Shown: piece after piece, positions 1 through 6,623 of the stretch
Numbering within the stretch: position 1 is the first letter of the stretch
Layout: each line of letters begins with the position of its first letter
NCBI GenBank assembly: GCA_030632035.1
Contig: DAOVJZ010000086.1
Location: forward strand, 1-6,623
Source of the DNA: Granulosicoccaceae bacterium
GTDB lineage: Bacteria > Pseudomonadota > Gammaproteobacteria > DAOVJZ01
Length of the DNA: 6,623 nucleotides
Direction: 5' to 3'
Program-made: the position numbers and the translations under genes
Notes under the pieces: generated by a model
Told to the model about the DNA's origin: nothing
The model's database searches: none
The model's input: only the letters and a program-made list of their open reading frames with translations

Positions 1-2009
1 AGAAATGTATTATTGATCAGGTTTGCATAAGATGGGGTAAAACACACATTATCTGCATTAAGTAATTCAATTAGTTTGGTACTGTCTTTATATAGAAAAT
101 TAACGGCGGATGATTGTTGATACATATCATAATAACGTTCAAACGTATTAACAAAAGCCCAAATATAAATAAAGTTGCCAAAAGCCAGAAACAATGTCCA
201 CCAGGAAAAAATGGGGTCCACCTGCATTACATCCATATATATAGCAATAATCAATGAGCCTGTAATAAATGGTCCGGAACTTGCGAACAGTACACGCAAG
301 GGATAGATGGAATACCAAATTTTCTGGGTTAAAGGTAAGTGGCTTCTTAAAATATAGTCCATAGTCTGCAATGTTCCCAGGGACCACCGGCTGTATTGCC
401 GGAACAAACCTCCCGCTGTTGGTGGGACCTGTTCCATTTCAACAATTGGATGCCATGCCGCATTGACAGACCATTCGCTAAAATTCCTAATCCCCGTTTC
501 CAGATCCTCGGTCAGCTGCCTTGGATCAAAGGTCAAAAGAAAGCGACGTCGTTTTTCATCATAGGGGCAATCACGTATTAACTTATGTTGGTAATCAAAG
601 CCCTCAATACGGAAACACCAGTTTGTCCCAGCCAGTGGATGAGCCCATGCTTTTTTATGTAGCAGGCGAGGGTATGCAGCACCATGCCAGAATGCCATCC
701 ACAGTCCCCCCATTCTGCACAAGGAGTGTACGCTGTCGTAGTTCAGCAATGGGGCTACCGGTCCCTGGAAACCCATCACATCCGGCTCAGACAATATTCT
801 GCCTGCCAGATGTCGCATGATATCCATGGGGGCCTCTGCATCCGCATCGTAAACAAGTACCCAACGTGAATTAAATTTTCGAGCCAGCTGAAAAATCTCC
901 TGATTATTGTTGGCGCCACAAAGCGCCTTAAATAAAATTGGTCTGGTTTGTTCCAACTCTGACTCACGCTTCAGCGAGTATTCCTCAAGCTCAGCAATAT
1001 CCTGTGCTTCGACTGAACACATGACGGTATAAAGAAAGTCTTTCTCGTCAAGCACATTAAGCTCCAGTTCTGGATAATCAAACTGTGTTTGTTTAGTCTG
1101 TATTAGTTGTAGAAAAAAACTTGATGCTTCTCGCTCGATAAAGTTAACCAACGTTATCCAGGAGTTTTTATCTAACTGGTTCGAATTTGCGGCTGCTTGT
1201 GTGAGTATTATTAGCTTTTCCAGTTGAGAGGTATGGGACAGTACGCCTATATAATCGGGATGTTCAGGATTAAAATAACGGTCAATAAATGAAGCATGCT
1301 TTTCTGTTGTTTCAAAACCTTCCTTAAAGACAGAAAGAATATTTTTTACCTGTTCCAGGTGTCCTGTTCGACTCAATTTGCCAATGAAATAACGACGTTC
1401 ATCATGCTCGTTATCCTCATGGATACGCCGCAGCGCATAATTCAGCCCTCGCGCTTTTCCAATATGCTGTTCACTGGCCGTGAGATTCCCAGGGAAAAAG
1501 CCATCGTAACTTTCAGGGGTTACGATTGAACGAACCAACTCAACCTTAGCATCAGCGTTGATAGTTGCACCGACTCTATTTACTACCTGTGTAGTTGATT
1601 CATTATTTTCTTCTACGGGTTCATCTTCATAAGTGACAACATGAACTTCATAGTATGTGCGAGGATAATTCATAGAAGAAAGTCGATACAGAGTTCCCTC
1701 AATAACATCAGTTTCCATGTACGCAGGTACGATAATTTTGAAAGCAGGTATTTCTATTTGTTGTCCACAAGCAGCTTCACCAAGATCATTCAAAGAAAGG
1801 AAGGCCTGCTGTCCATATGTCTTTGGAAATGTCTTGAACTGGTAGATACGCATTGCCATCCAAAACACATGGTACGTAAACCAGGCTACAGCAAGACTAT
1901 AGATAACATAGGATGCATCCATTACCTGATGGATTTCTCTTGGGTTATGTGAAAGCCTGTAATTGCTGAAAAATAAATTGTTGTAAGCGATGTCATGTTG
2001 ATCTGCCAA
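1..2009 (-). CDS. Processive family 2 glycosyltransferase (cellulose synthase/NfrB-like), 3' end beyond left edge
   Basis: Open reading frame of 669 visible codons that runs off the left edge without a stop. It should be an inner-membrane GT-A enzyme that polymerises a nucleotide sugar and extrudes the chain. Numbering from the TTG start, I see a transmembrane helix at about 33-55, the GT2 opening VPAYMET at 94-100, acidic TYEDE at 126-130, KARGLN at 185-190, the metal-binding DAD at 388-390, GTNWCFR at 461-467, the catalytic-base TED at 500-502, and QYSRW (QxxRW) at 538-542. Two further transmembrane helices follow at about 572-592 and 600-622. QxxRW is the signature of processive synthases. 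About 200 residues separate K185 from the DAD motif, where the family usually has 20-25, so there is a large insertion. No ATG or GTG exists between the in-frame TGA (2049-2051) and residue 30, so TTG at 2009 after a GGGGG run is the likely start; ATG at 1922 is the alternative but would trim the region before the first helix. It lies 43 nt after the hydrolase gene. The substrate is unknown. Confidence 0.93.
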   Translation of the reverse strand, partial: MADQHDIAYNNLFFSNYRLSHNPREIHQVMDASYVIYSLAVAWFTYHVFWMAMRIYQFKTFPKTYGQQAFLSLNDLGEAACGQQIEIPAFKIIVPAYMETDVIEGTLYRLSSMNYPRTYYEVHVVTYEDEPVEENNESTTQVVNRVGATINADAKVELVRSIVTPESYDGFFPGNLTASEQHIGKARGLNYALRRIHEDNEHDERRYFIGKLSRTGHLEQVKNILSVFKEGFETTEKHASFIDRYFNPEHPDYIGVLSHTSQLEKLIILTQAAANSNQLDKNSWITLVNFIEREASSFFLQLIQTKQTQFDYPELELNVLDEKDFLYTVMCSVEAQDIAELEEYSLKRESELEQTRPILFKALCGANNNQEIFQLARKFNSRWVLVYDADAEAPMDIMRHLAGRILSEPDVMGFQGPVAPLLNYDSVHSLCRMGGLWMAFWHGAAYPRLLHKKAWAHPLAGTNWCFRIEGFDYQHKLIRDCPYDEKRRRFLLTFDPRQLTEDLETGIRNFSEWSVNAAWHPIVEMEQVPPTAGGLFRQYSRWSLGTLQTMDYILRSHLPLTQKIWYSIYPLRVLFASSGPFITGSLIIAIYMDVMQVDPIFSWWTLFLAFGNFIYIWAFVNTFERYYDMYQQSSAVNFLYKDSTKLIELLNADNVCFTPSYANLINNTF

Positions 2010-2052
2010 TTTCCCCCGTCTTTTATTAGTTTCATGATTTTCGTTACTTCAA

Positions 2053-3762
2053 TCAACGAATTTGCATAATCTGCTTCACCACTTTCTCCGCAGGTTTTCC
2101 AAATGGCGTATAACCAATACTGGCAGGATCATCATCCTCTGCTGTAGAAGCAAAAATATGAACACCTTTTATTTTAGGTTCACGCTTAAGAAATTGGTGC
2201 AGTGCACGGTAAGATTGCAATTGTTCAGTGAGACTCTGGGTCGCGCCTTTAGACGACTTCCATGAAAATGGGAAGACACTGGAATATAGCTGGCTGGCGT
2301 AACCTACCTCAGTAAATTCAACTCTGAGTGAAGGATGCTTTTTCATCCATGTTCCCAGTTGCTTATTTATCCGAAACCAGGCCTGATTTAATGTTTGAAG
2401 ATCCGGGTCTCTGCTCACAGAAAGGGGCCAGTAAGCGGATATACCCAGAAAATCCAATGCATCCAACCACCTTATATTCAGGGTATTGAAATTTGTACCA
2501 TAACCCAACATTCCAGGATATTGCGCCTTCTCCCTGATCATTTTGATAAGCTCACGCCACTTTTTTTCATGCGACTGTAAGGCAGAATATTCTGTACCTA
2601 TAATCAAGGCTTCTACTTCATTACGTTTGGAGAACTCCACCATTTCGAGAATAATTGTCTGGTAAGCAGCCCACCATTGTTTCTTGTTCTTCGGTCTGAT
2701 CATGCCATGCCAGTCATCAGGCCCGGGTTTTTTCAGATTTATGGCTAAATGAAGTTGAATCTTTAAGCCTAGTTCGTGTGCATTGTTAATAATATTTTCA
2801 AGCCCATCCAGTCTTGGTGTTAGCTGCTCATCTGCGTGAATATCTGAAGAACGTATGTCTGTCTGATAAAAGGTTCTTACCAGATTAACCCACTCGGCCC
2901 CGGATTGTTTAATACGTACCAGATTCTCGTGCCACTTGTCATCTTCGTAACCAAATAGTGAATCCCGTGATGAAGCTACATAAACAGGAAGGTGCACCCC
3001 GGTTCTAAAAACATCTTTACGCGCTTCACTAATACGTTCCTGGTAGTTTAAGGCAGCCTTGTTAGCAGGCGCAGCAGGTGCTTTGCCAAATGTAGCCCGT
3101 ATAGCCATAAGAAAGGGGAGAAAATCCGCTGAAAATATATCTAGATTGGGCGAATAGGCAACATAGGTGAAACCGTCACTATGTACTGCCCCTGGTGTTC
3201 GTTCACCTGACTTGGATCGAAGATAGCAAATAACCTTTTCAGGTTTCGCCTTTACAAAAGTCATATCTGTAGGTGTCAGAGCAAATACTTCTTTCTGCAT
3301 CTCTATTTTTGTATAAGAAATATCATGATCATCAAGAATAGTTATTCCTTTTGCGCTTAAATACTTCTGGTTAAGTGCCCAGCCATGATAGTTAATCCAT
3401 AAAACGGGTTTACTGGTCCTTTCCATGTCATGGATAAAACCTTGACTGGGTGGTTGTAAATATTCAAAGCCATAATATATAAAAGCATCGAAGTTAGCTT
3501 CATCAATAAAAGAGCTATATTCATTTGTGGCTTTGATTGAGACTTCTGCGCCATATAACTCTTGTAATATTTTGGCCAGCCGCTCACCTGATTCAGCGTT
3601 AGATGTGACTATCAGAAACCGGTTACCGGTCAAAGTCGAGTTGGCAGATGAAACAGCAACTGGTTTCTCAATGGCAACAACAGGAACAGGCAATGCATAA
3701 AATGTTATCAATAGGATGATAGCAACAACAGGCACATTAATTTTTAAGCTCTCAATACTCAT
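2053..3762 (-). CDS. Exported two-domain protein: amidotransferase-like N-terminal domain plus GH113-like glycoside hydrolase
   Basis: Predicted 569-residue secreted protein. From the ATG at 3762 it begins with a signal peptide (hydrophobic core about 9-28, likely cleavage after PVPVVA at about 30). Residues about 40-250 look like a Rossmann or amidotransferase-like domain, with an LIVTSN strand and a KPVLWINYHGW segment resembling the N-terminal part of DUF2334-type proteins. Residues about 253-565 resemble the GH113 TIM barrel (beta-mannanase/mannosidase group): IIGTEYS carries E391, the expected acid/base, LDFLGISAYWPL follows, and EFTEVGY carries E485, the expected nucleophile. It probably acts in the periplasm on the polymer made by the adjacent GT2, as BcsZ does in cellulose operons; this role is inferred from context. 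The frame stays open to an ATG at 3888, adding 42 residues, but that start has no ribosome binding site and buries the signal peptide; ATG 3762 has a weak AGG close upstream. The sugar specificity cannot be read from the sequence. Confidence 0.85.
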   Translation of the reverse strand: MSIESLKINVPVVAIILLITFYALPVPVVAIEKPVAVSSANSTLTGNRFLIVTSNAESGERLAKILQELYGAEVSIKATNEYSSFIDEANFDAFIYYGFEYLQPPSQGFIHDMERTSKPVLWINYHGWALNQKYLSAKGITILDDHDISYTKIEMQKEVFALTPTDMTFVKAKPEKVICYLRSKSGERTPGAVHSDGFTYVAYSPNLDIFSADFLPFLMAIRATFGKAPAAPANKAALNYQERISEARKDVFRTGVHLPVYVASSRDSLFGYEDDKWHENLVRIKQSGAEWVNLVRTFYQTDIRSSDIHADEQLTPRLDGLENIINNAHELGLKIQLHLAINLKKPGPDDWHGMIRPKNKKQWWAAYQTIILEMVEFSKRNEVEALIIGTEYSALQSHEKKWRELIKMIREKAQYPGMLGYGTNFNTLNIRWLDALDFLGISAYWPLSVSRDPDLQTLNQAWFRINKQLGTWMKKHPSLRVEFTEVGYASQLYSSVFPFSWKSSKGATQSLTEQLQSYRALHQFLKREPKIKGVHIFASTAEDDDPASIGYTPFGKPAEKVVKQIMQIR

Positions 3763-3930
3763 TGACCTAAATAACAAACATCCATTTTTTTCTGGCTTTG
3801 ATATGCTCAGTGAGCCACGAAGTGAAAACTTTGGTATTAAACCAAAAATTTTCGGAAAGCCTATGACATGTAAAAGCGGCACAGCCATATGAAAAACTGA
3901 GTAAGTAAATCAGTCAATAGGGCATACTAA

Positions 3931-3965
3931 ACTATAAACGAGGTTTTATTTATAGTACTCGTTTA
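3931..3965 (-). repeat. Two overlapping, mutually exclusive inverted repeats between the OMP and hydrolase genes
   Basis: ACTATAAA (3931-3938) pairs perfectly with TTTATAGT (3949-3956). TAAACGAG (3935-3942) pairs perfectly with CTCGTTTA (3958-3965). The arms overlap, so the RNA can form one hairpin or the other but not both. Neither is followed by a U-run, so neither is a classic terminator. A weaker 5-bp hairpin with a T-run (3896-3914) lies just downstream. A role in mRNA processing or in setting relative gene expression is possible. Confidence 0.4.
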
Positions 3966-3979
3966 ATACACCATGCCGA

Positions 3980-5107
3980 CTACCAATGCGCGTAGTGACT
4001 AAGCTCTACGATGAAATTAAACTCGCTTTTACCGTTCTCATAGAAGTTTTCAAGTGCCTTTGCTGAGAGGGTGTAGTTATATTCACGGTTTGGGCGCCAT
4101 TGAATTTGAATACCTGCTTGGTTGTAATTATCAGCACTATTATCTAAGTTTTGATTTACGGCAAATACGAGCATGGTATCCACAGTAGACTTATGTGTTT
4201 CATATACTCGTAGACCTGGGCGTATTTTGGCTCTGAACCATATTGCCTCATCAAAACGGTTATAATATACAAGTTCTGCATACGTTTTTAATATAAAGCG
4301 ATTTGGGTATTTGTCAGTGCTGCGGCAATTATATCCGGTATTCCAGCTCCGAGAGTATTCAAACCCACCTCTAAAATCATCAGCATAAATATCAGGTCCA
4401 GGATCACGAAATTCCCTGACACGTCCAGCCTCGGCCCAGATATACAAGTCATGTTCAGTTAGGAGCTTTTTATTAACACCAAGACCAACAGCTGCTTCAT
4501 TGGTGTAGTATTCCACCGGAAATCCACCTACAGCGCCACTACGATTATCGCTCGAATACCTGCCAAACAGGTAAAGATGGGCAGGCCGCTTCCCGCCTGA
4601 ACCAACTCCAAGACGGCCTTTCATGTTGAAAAATGTCATATCTTCTATACTCTGCCATCCAAGAGTGGTGGAGAGGTCAGCAAAATAAGGTTTAGGAAGA
4701 GATTTGTTTCGCGCATATCTCATGTTATTCATTTTTTCGCAAGCTTCCACTCGGCTCTCATAATTACTGGAATCTTTGAGTTTACTGACTTCCCGGTATG
4801 CCTCATCTATACGGTTCATTTCTTCGTAAGTACTACCAATATCAAAGGTTAAATCATCATTCCCCGCACCCATCGCTTCAGCCTTTCGCCAGGCTTGAAT
4901 TGCTTCTTCATATTTTTTTGCTCTATGAAGTTCCCAACCTTTTTCTATCCAATATTTACCATCCTGTTTTGCAACAGTAGTAGAAATTTGAGCCAGCTTT
5001 ATAGAGTTTTGGTTTGATTCTGCAGCTACAGCACCAGTCACAAACGTGAGTGCAATCGTTAGAGCCAACGTATTGTATTTTATTGTTTCAGGTTTAATAA
5101 ATTGCAT
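3980..5107 (-). CDS. Outer-membrane TPR/beta-barrel protein with NfrA-like C-terminal domain
   Basis: A 375-residue exported protein. The start ATG is preceded by AGAGGG at good spacing. Residues 1-28 form a signal peptide with cleavage near AVA-AE. Two TPR-like helical repeats follow at about 51-80 (KGWELHRAKKYEEAIQAWRK) and 84-113 (a TFDIGSTYEEMNRIDEAY-type repeat). Residues about 135-375 show alternating polar/aromatic beta-strands (LYLFGRYSS, LYIWAEAGR, ILKTYAELVYYNRF, IWFRAKIRPGLRVYE, FIVELSHYAHW) and end in an aromatic residue, typical of outer-membrane barrels. The pattern resembles the C-terminal domain of NfrA (bacteriophage N4 adsorption protein A), which is about 990 residues in E. 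coli, so this is a much shorter form with few TPRs. With the downstream hydrolase and GT2 it probably forms the outer-membrane exit of an exopolysaccharide system, like BcsC, PgaA or NfrA. It is the first gene after the promoter region and likely heads the operon. Confidence 0.85.
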   Translation of the reverse strand: MQFIKPETIKYNTLALTIALTFVTGAVAAESNQNSIKLAQISTTVAKQDGKYWIEKGWELHRAKKYEEAIQAWRKAEAMGAGNDDLTFDIGSTYEEMNRIDEAYREVSKLKDSSNYESRVEACEKMNNMRYARNKSLPKPYFADLSTTLGWQSIEDMTFFNMKGRLGVGSGGKRPAHLYLFGRYSSDNRSGAVGGFPVEYYTNEAAVGLGVNKKLLTEHDLYIWAEAGRVREFRDPGPDIYADDFRGGFEYSRSWNTGYNCRSTDKYPNRFILKTYAELVYYNRFDEAIWFRAKIRPGLRVYETHKSTVDTMLVFAVNQNLDNSADNYNQAGIQIQWRPNREYNYTLSAKALENFYENGKSEFNFIVELSHYAHW

Positions 5108-5299
5108 TTAAATTCCCTCTTATCATATTTGGATAAGCATTTTTGAAAGTACACCATGCGTCTTCTCAAGCAGGGCAGCTAAAAGCTTATTCTCTATTGA
5201 ATGTTTTACTATATATAAAAAAATAGTGAAAGGTTCATCATTATCATTTAGTTACCAGTTACGCCACGTCTCCGATATTTATGTATCCCTCTTTAACAC
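5108..5299 (-). other. Long 5' leader upstream of the outer-membrane protein gene
   Basis: If transcription starts near 5297-5300, the mRNA has about 190 untranslated bases. It contains a short direct repeat AGTTAC-C-AGTTAC (5249-5261) and an imperfect 9-bp inverted repeat (5204-5212 with 5223-5231, one mismatch), and ends with the AGAGGG ribosome binding site. I see no riboswitch class I can identify and no convincing ORF. Confidence 0.35.
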
Positions 5300-5303
5300 C
5301 TCT

Positions 5304-5312
5304 ATTATAATA
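5304..5312 (-). promoter_or_regulatory. Probable -10 region of the exopolysaccharide operon promoter
   Basis: On the minus strand this reads TATTATAAT, containing a perfect TATAAT (5309-5304) and an alternative TATTAT (5312-5307). The base 17 bp upstream is AT-rich but has no good -35 hexamer, which is common in activator-dependent promoters. With TATTAT and a start near 5300, the FNR-type box is centred at about -41.5; with TATAAT and a start near 5297, at about -44.5. Confidence 0.55.
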
Positions 5313-5334
5313 GACTATGCTGGGTCAATTTTTA

Positions 5335-5348
5335 TTGATCTTAATCAA
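5335..5348. promoter_or_regulatory. FNR/Anr-type operator, perfect TTGAT-N4-ATCAA
   Basis: The sequence TTGATCTTAATCAA matches the consensus of the FNR/Anr/Dnr branch of the CRP-FNR family at all ten conserved bases. Its centre, 5341.5, is about 41-45 bases upstream of the start expected from the -10 element on the minus strand, the class II activator position. Known family members respond to oxygen or nitric oxide. Actual binding here is inferred. Confidence 0.65.
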
Positions 5349-5359
5349 TATTGATTAAG
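5340..5359. repeat. 20-bp perfect palindrome overlapping the FNR-type box
   Basis: CTTAATCAATATTGATTAAG is its own reverse complement. It shares its left half with the FNR-type box, so three ATTGAT half-sites in alternating orientation lie within 26 bp (5334-5359). This could be a second operator for the same regulator or another dimeric protein, allowing either co-operative or competitive binding. Confidence 0.75.
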
Positions 5360-5411
5360 TACCAAAAGCCAAAATTATGGATGACTCATGCATGTGTAGT
5401 AGGGCGGCCAT
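5355..5411 (-). CDS. Candidate 18-codon small ORF after the nucleotidyltransferase
   Basis: Begins 21 nt after the nucleotidyltransferase stop. It has the best ribosome binding site in the window, GGAGG (5419-5423) seven bases before the ATG. It encodes MAALLHMHESSIILAFGT and then TAA, which lies inside the palindrome at 5340-5359. I recognise no family. It could be a real short peptide, a leader, or the remnant of a gene interrupted by the regulatory region. The strong RBS is seen directly; translation is only inferred. Confidence 0.3.
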   Translation of the reverse strand: MAALLHMHESSIILAFGT

Positions 5412-5432
5412 GATAAATCCTCCATAAGTCTG

Positions 5433-6203
5433 TTACGAAAGATCATCTGTACCATTTTCTTGTTTCATTAAGGGCTTTATTCCTGCTTGCTCAATATATT
5501 TACAGAATCGAGAATACTCAGAAGGTGTGCCAACATCATAGAAAGCAACCCCGGATTCGTAGGCACCAACAGTTCCATGATCGATGAGTGTAGGGTAGAG
5601 ATCTTCCGTTAACGAGGCATCAGGTGCATCTGAAATATATGACAAAATATCTTTACGTACCAAAAGCACGCCTGTATCCACGACGAGTCGGTTTTCGCCA
5701 GATTGTTTTGTCTGGTATCCAACTACCTGGTTATTTTCATCTATAGAAAGATTTGGTGCCGCATCATCACTAACTGATTGAGTATGTACAGCAATTTGCA
5801 TCAGATTTTCAGTATGTTGCCTGAAATTAACCAGAAACTGTTCAATATTTAGCGGGTGAAATACATCACCACAGTGAATAATGACTTCAGTGTCATCCAT
5901 TCCTACCATAGCATGCTTGACCCTCGCGGCCGTTAATACAGGGCCCGCATGATCATAGGTAATCTGCATGCCGTACTGGTGGCCATCTCCAAAATAGGAA
6001 ACGACCTGTTCGGCCAGGTGATCCACACACAAGATGACTTTACGAATTCCCTGTTGGTATAAATTGGAAAGAATGAATAATAGATATGGGAAGTTTTCAC
6101 CCTGATAAGAAATAGGCACCATAGGTTTTGGCATTTTATTATGGGTTATGTCACGCAATCTTGTGCCAAGCCCACCAGCTAGAATGATGACAGGTGGCAT
6201 CAT
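5433..6203 (-). CDS. Sugar-1-phosphate nucleotidyltransferase (HddC/RmlA-like)
   Basis: A cytosolic GT-A-fold enzyme that should activate a sugar 1-phosphate with an NTP to give a nucleotide sugar. Numbering from a TTG six bases upstream, the signature LAGGLGTRLR is at 10-19, followed by MPKPMVPI at 26-33 with the phosphate-binding lysine K28, HCGDV at 112-116 with the metal-ligand candidate D115, VDTGVLL at 177-183 and FYDVGTPSEY at 223-232 with a second metal-ligand candidate D225. The length is ordinary for single-domain HddC-type enzymes. The usual GTGGA-like segment before the GD motif reads GPVLTAARV, so substrate preference may differ. I chose ATG 6203 because it overlaps the upstream TGA as ATGA, implying translational coupling; TTG at 6209 and ATG at 6200 are alternatives. 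Similarity to the heptose GDP-transferase HddC is a family-level impression; other sugars are possible. It probably supplies a donor for surface polysaccharide. Confidence 0.92.
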   Translation of the reverse strand: MMPPVIILAGGLGTRLRDITHNKMPKPMVPISYQGENFPYLLFILSNLYQQGIRKVILCVDHLAEQVVSYFGDGHQYGMQITYDHAGPVLTAARVKHAMVGMDDTEVIIHCGDVFHPLNIEQFLVNFRQHTENLMQIAVHTQSVSDDAAPNLSIDENNQVVGYQTKQSGENRLVVDTGVLLVRKDILSYISDAPDASLTEDLYPTLIDHGTVGAYESGVAFYDVGTPSEYSRFCKYIEQAGIKPLMKQENGTDDLS

Positions 6204-6622
6204 GGACAAAAGTTTCCGATATCTGGTTCTTGTTCGAAAGACTTTTCAAAGCTGAACTCATCACCCGTATGGGCACAATAAATATTTACTTTTTGATCAG
6301 AGAATCGTTCTCGTAACATTTCCTGTATCTCGTTGGTTCTTGAAAGCAGTTGTGATCCAAAATGAGCCACAATGGCTGTTTTTGGTTTAACAGACTCAAT
6401 AAGGTTGCAAACTCCTACATAACCAAGATGGTTCTGTACGGATGAAACCTGTTCGGGGACATGATGATCTCTGTCATACATTGAATCCAGACCCAGCGTA
6501 TTCATATTCATCCATAAAACATCCGAGTCCTTGTAGTGTTCTACTAATTCAGGGAAAAATGTTGTATCGCTCGTATAAGCAAATTTTCCAAACGGTGTAG
6601 TAAAGGTAAAACCACTTACCGG
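6200..6622 (-). CDS. Metallo-beta-lactamase-fold hydrolase, C-terminal part, 5' end beyond right edge
   Basis: The last 140 residues of a longer protein whose start lies outside the window; the frame stays open to the right edge. Visible are FGKFAYTSDTTF, containing the Asp of the metal-bridging SDT motif, then D-V-L-W-M-N, QNHLGYVGVCNLIESVKPK and TAIVAHFG, with a histidine in the position of the last metal ligand. These fit the C-terminal half of metallo-beta-lactamase-fold hydrolases of the type that act on small phosphoesters or sugar/lipid intermediates. The N-terminal HxHxDH motif should lie just beyond the edge. The stop overlaps the start of the nucleotidyltransferase (ATGA), so the two genes are almost certainly co-transcribed and probably serve the same pathway. 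The substrate cannot be told from this fragment. The first in-frame ATG inside the window (6511) is internal. Confidence 0.85.
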   Translation of the reverse strand, partial: PVSGFTFTTPFGKFAYTSDTTFFPELVEHYKDSDVLWMNMNTLGLDSMYDRDHHVPEQVSSVQNHLGYVGVCNLIESVKPKTAIVAHFGSQLLSRTNEIQEMLRERFSDQKVNIYCAHTGDEFSFEKSFEQEPDIGNFCP

Positions 6623-6623
6623 C

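Noticed and set aside
148..1952. Several short ORFs on both strands within the left 2 kb
   Set aside because: They are shadows of the continuous GT2 frame, which carries all expected GT2 motifs and simply lacks a stop inside the window. The gene is not broken.
3763..3888. N-terminal extension of the hydrolase from ATG 3888
   Set aside because: No ribosome binding site precedes it, and it would put 42 residues before an evident signal peptide.
3896..3914. Rho-independent terminator after the outer-membrane protein gene
   Set aside because: The stem is only 5 bp with no G/C-rich core; the downstream genes probably remain in the same transcript.
5240..5290. Possible riboswitch in the leader (GGAGACGTGGCG segment)
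   Set aside because: It does not match the conserved core of the c-di-GMP or any other class I know.
5323..5328. TTGACC as a -35 element
   Set aside because: It is only 13 bases from TATAAT, too close for a normal sigma-70 promoter.
6204..6209. TTG start for the nucleotidyltransferase
   Set aside because: ATG 6203 forms an ATGA overlap with the upstream stop and is a stronger codon.
1..6623. tRNA, rRNA, CRISPR array, insertion sequence
   Set aside because: I saw no repeat-spacer pattern, transposase motif, terminal inverted repeats or recognisable RNA gene.

Overview
All recognisable genes lie on the minus strand, so transcription runs from the right edge to the left. The DNA is moderately AT-rich. 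An NfrA-like outer-membrane protein, signal peptides and a consensus FNR/Anr-type site suggest a Gram-negative bacterium, most likely a gammaproteobacterium. No rRNA or other taxonomic marker is present, so the genus is not resolved.

Right part (about 5433-6623): the C-terminal end of a metallo-beta-lactamase-fold hydrolase, cut by the window edge, overlaps by ATGA the start of a sugar-1-phosphate nucleotidyltransferase resembling the HddC/RmlA group. They look translationally coupled and probably make or process an activated sugar. Just after them is a candidate 18-codon ORF with a strong GGAGG ribosome binding site.

Middle (about 5108-5411): a regulatory region with a perfect TTGAT-N4-ATCAA box, a 20-bp perfect palindrome fused to it, a good -10 element at the distance expected for class II activation, and an apparent leader of about 190 nt.

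Left part (1-5107): an apparent three-gene operon. It encodes (1) an exported protein with two TPR-like repeats and an NfrA-like C-terminal beta-barrel; (2) an exported two-domain protein with an N-terminal Rossmann/amidotransferase-like domain and a C-terminal GH113-like TIM barrel; (3) a membrane-embedded processive family 2 glycosyltransferase, running off the left edge. The GT2 gene is intact across the window and starts at a TTG codon.

This set matches the general logic of synthase-dependent exopolysaccharide secretion: inner-membrane synthase, periplasmic hydrolase, outer-membrane TPR/barrel exit. It does not match the standard Bcs, Pga, Pel or Alg gene sets; the closest known analogue is the NfrA/NfrB pair of E. 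coli. Its features suggest a less-described exopolysaccharide system that may respond to oxygen or nitric oxide. The polymer identity and the regulation are inferences.
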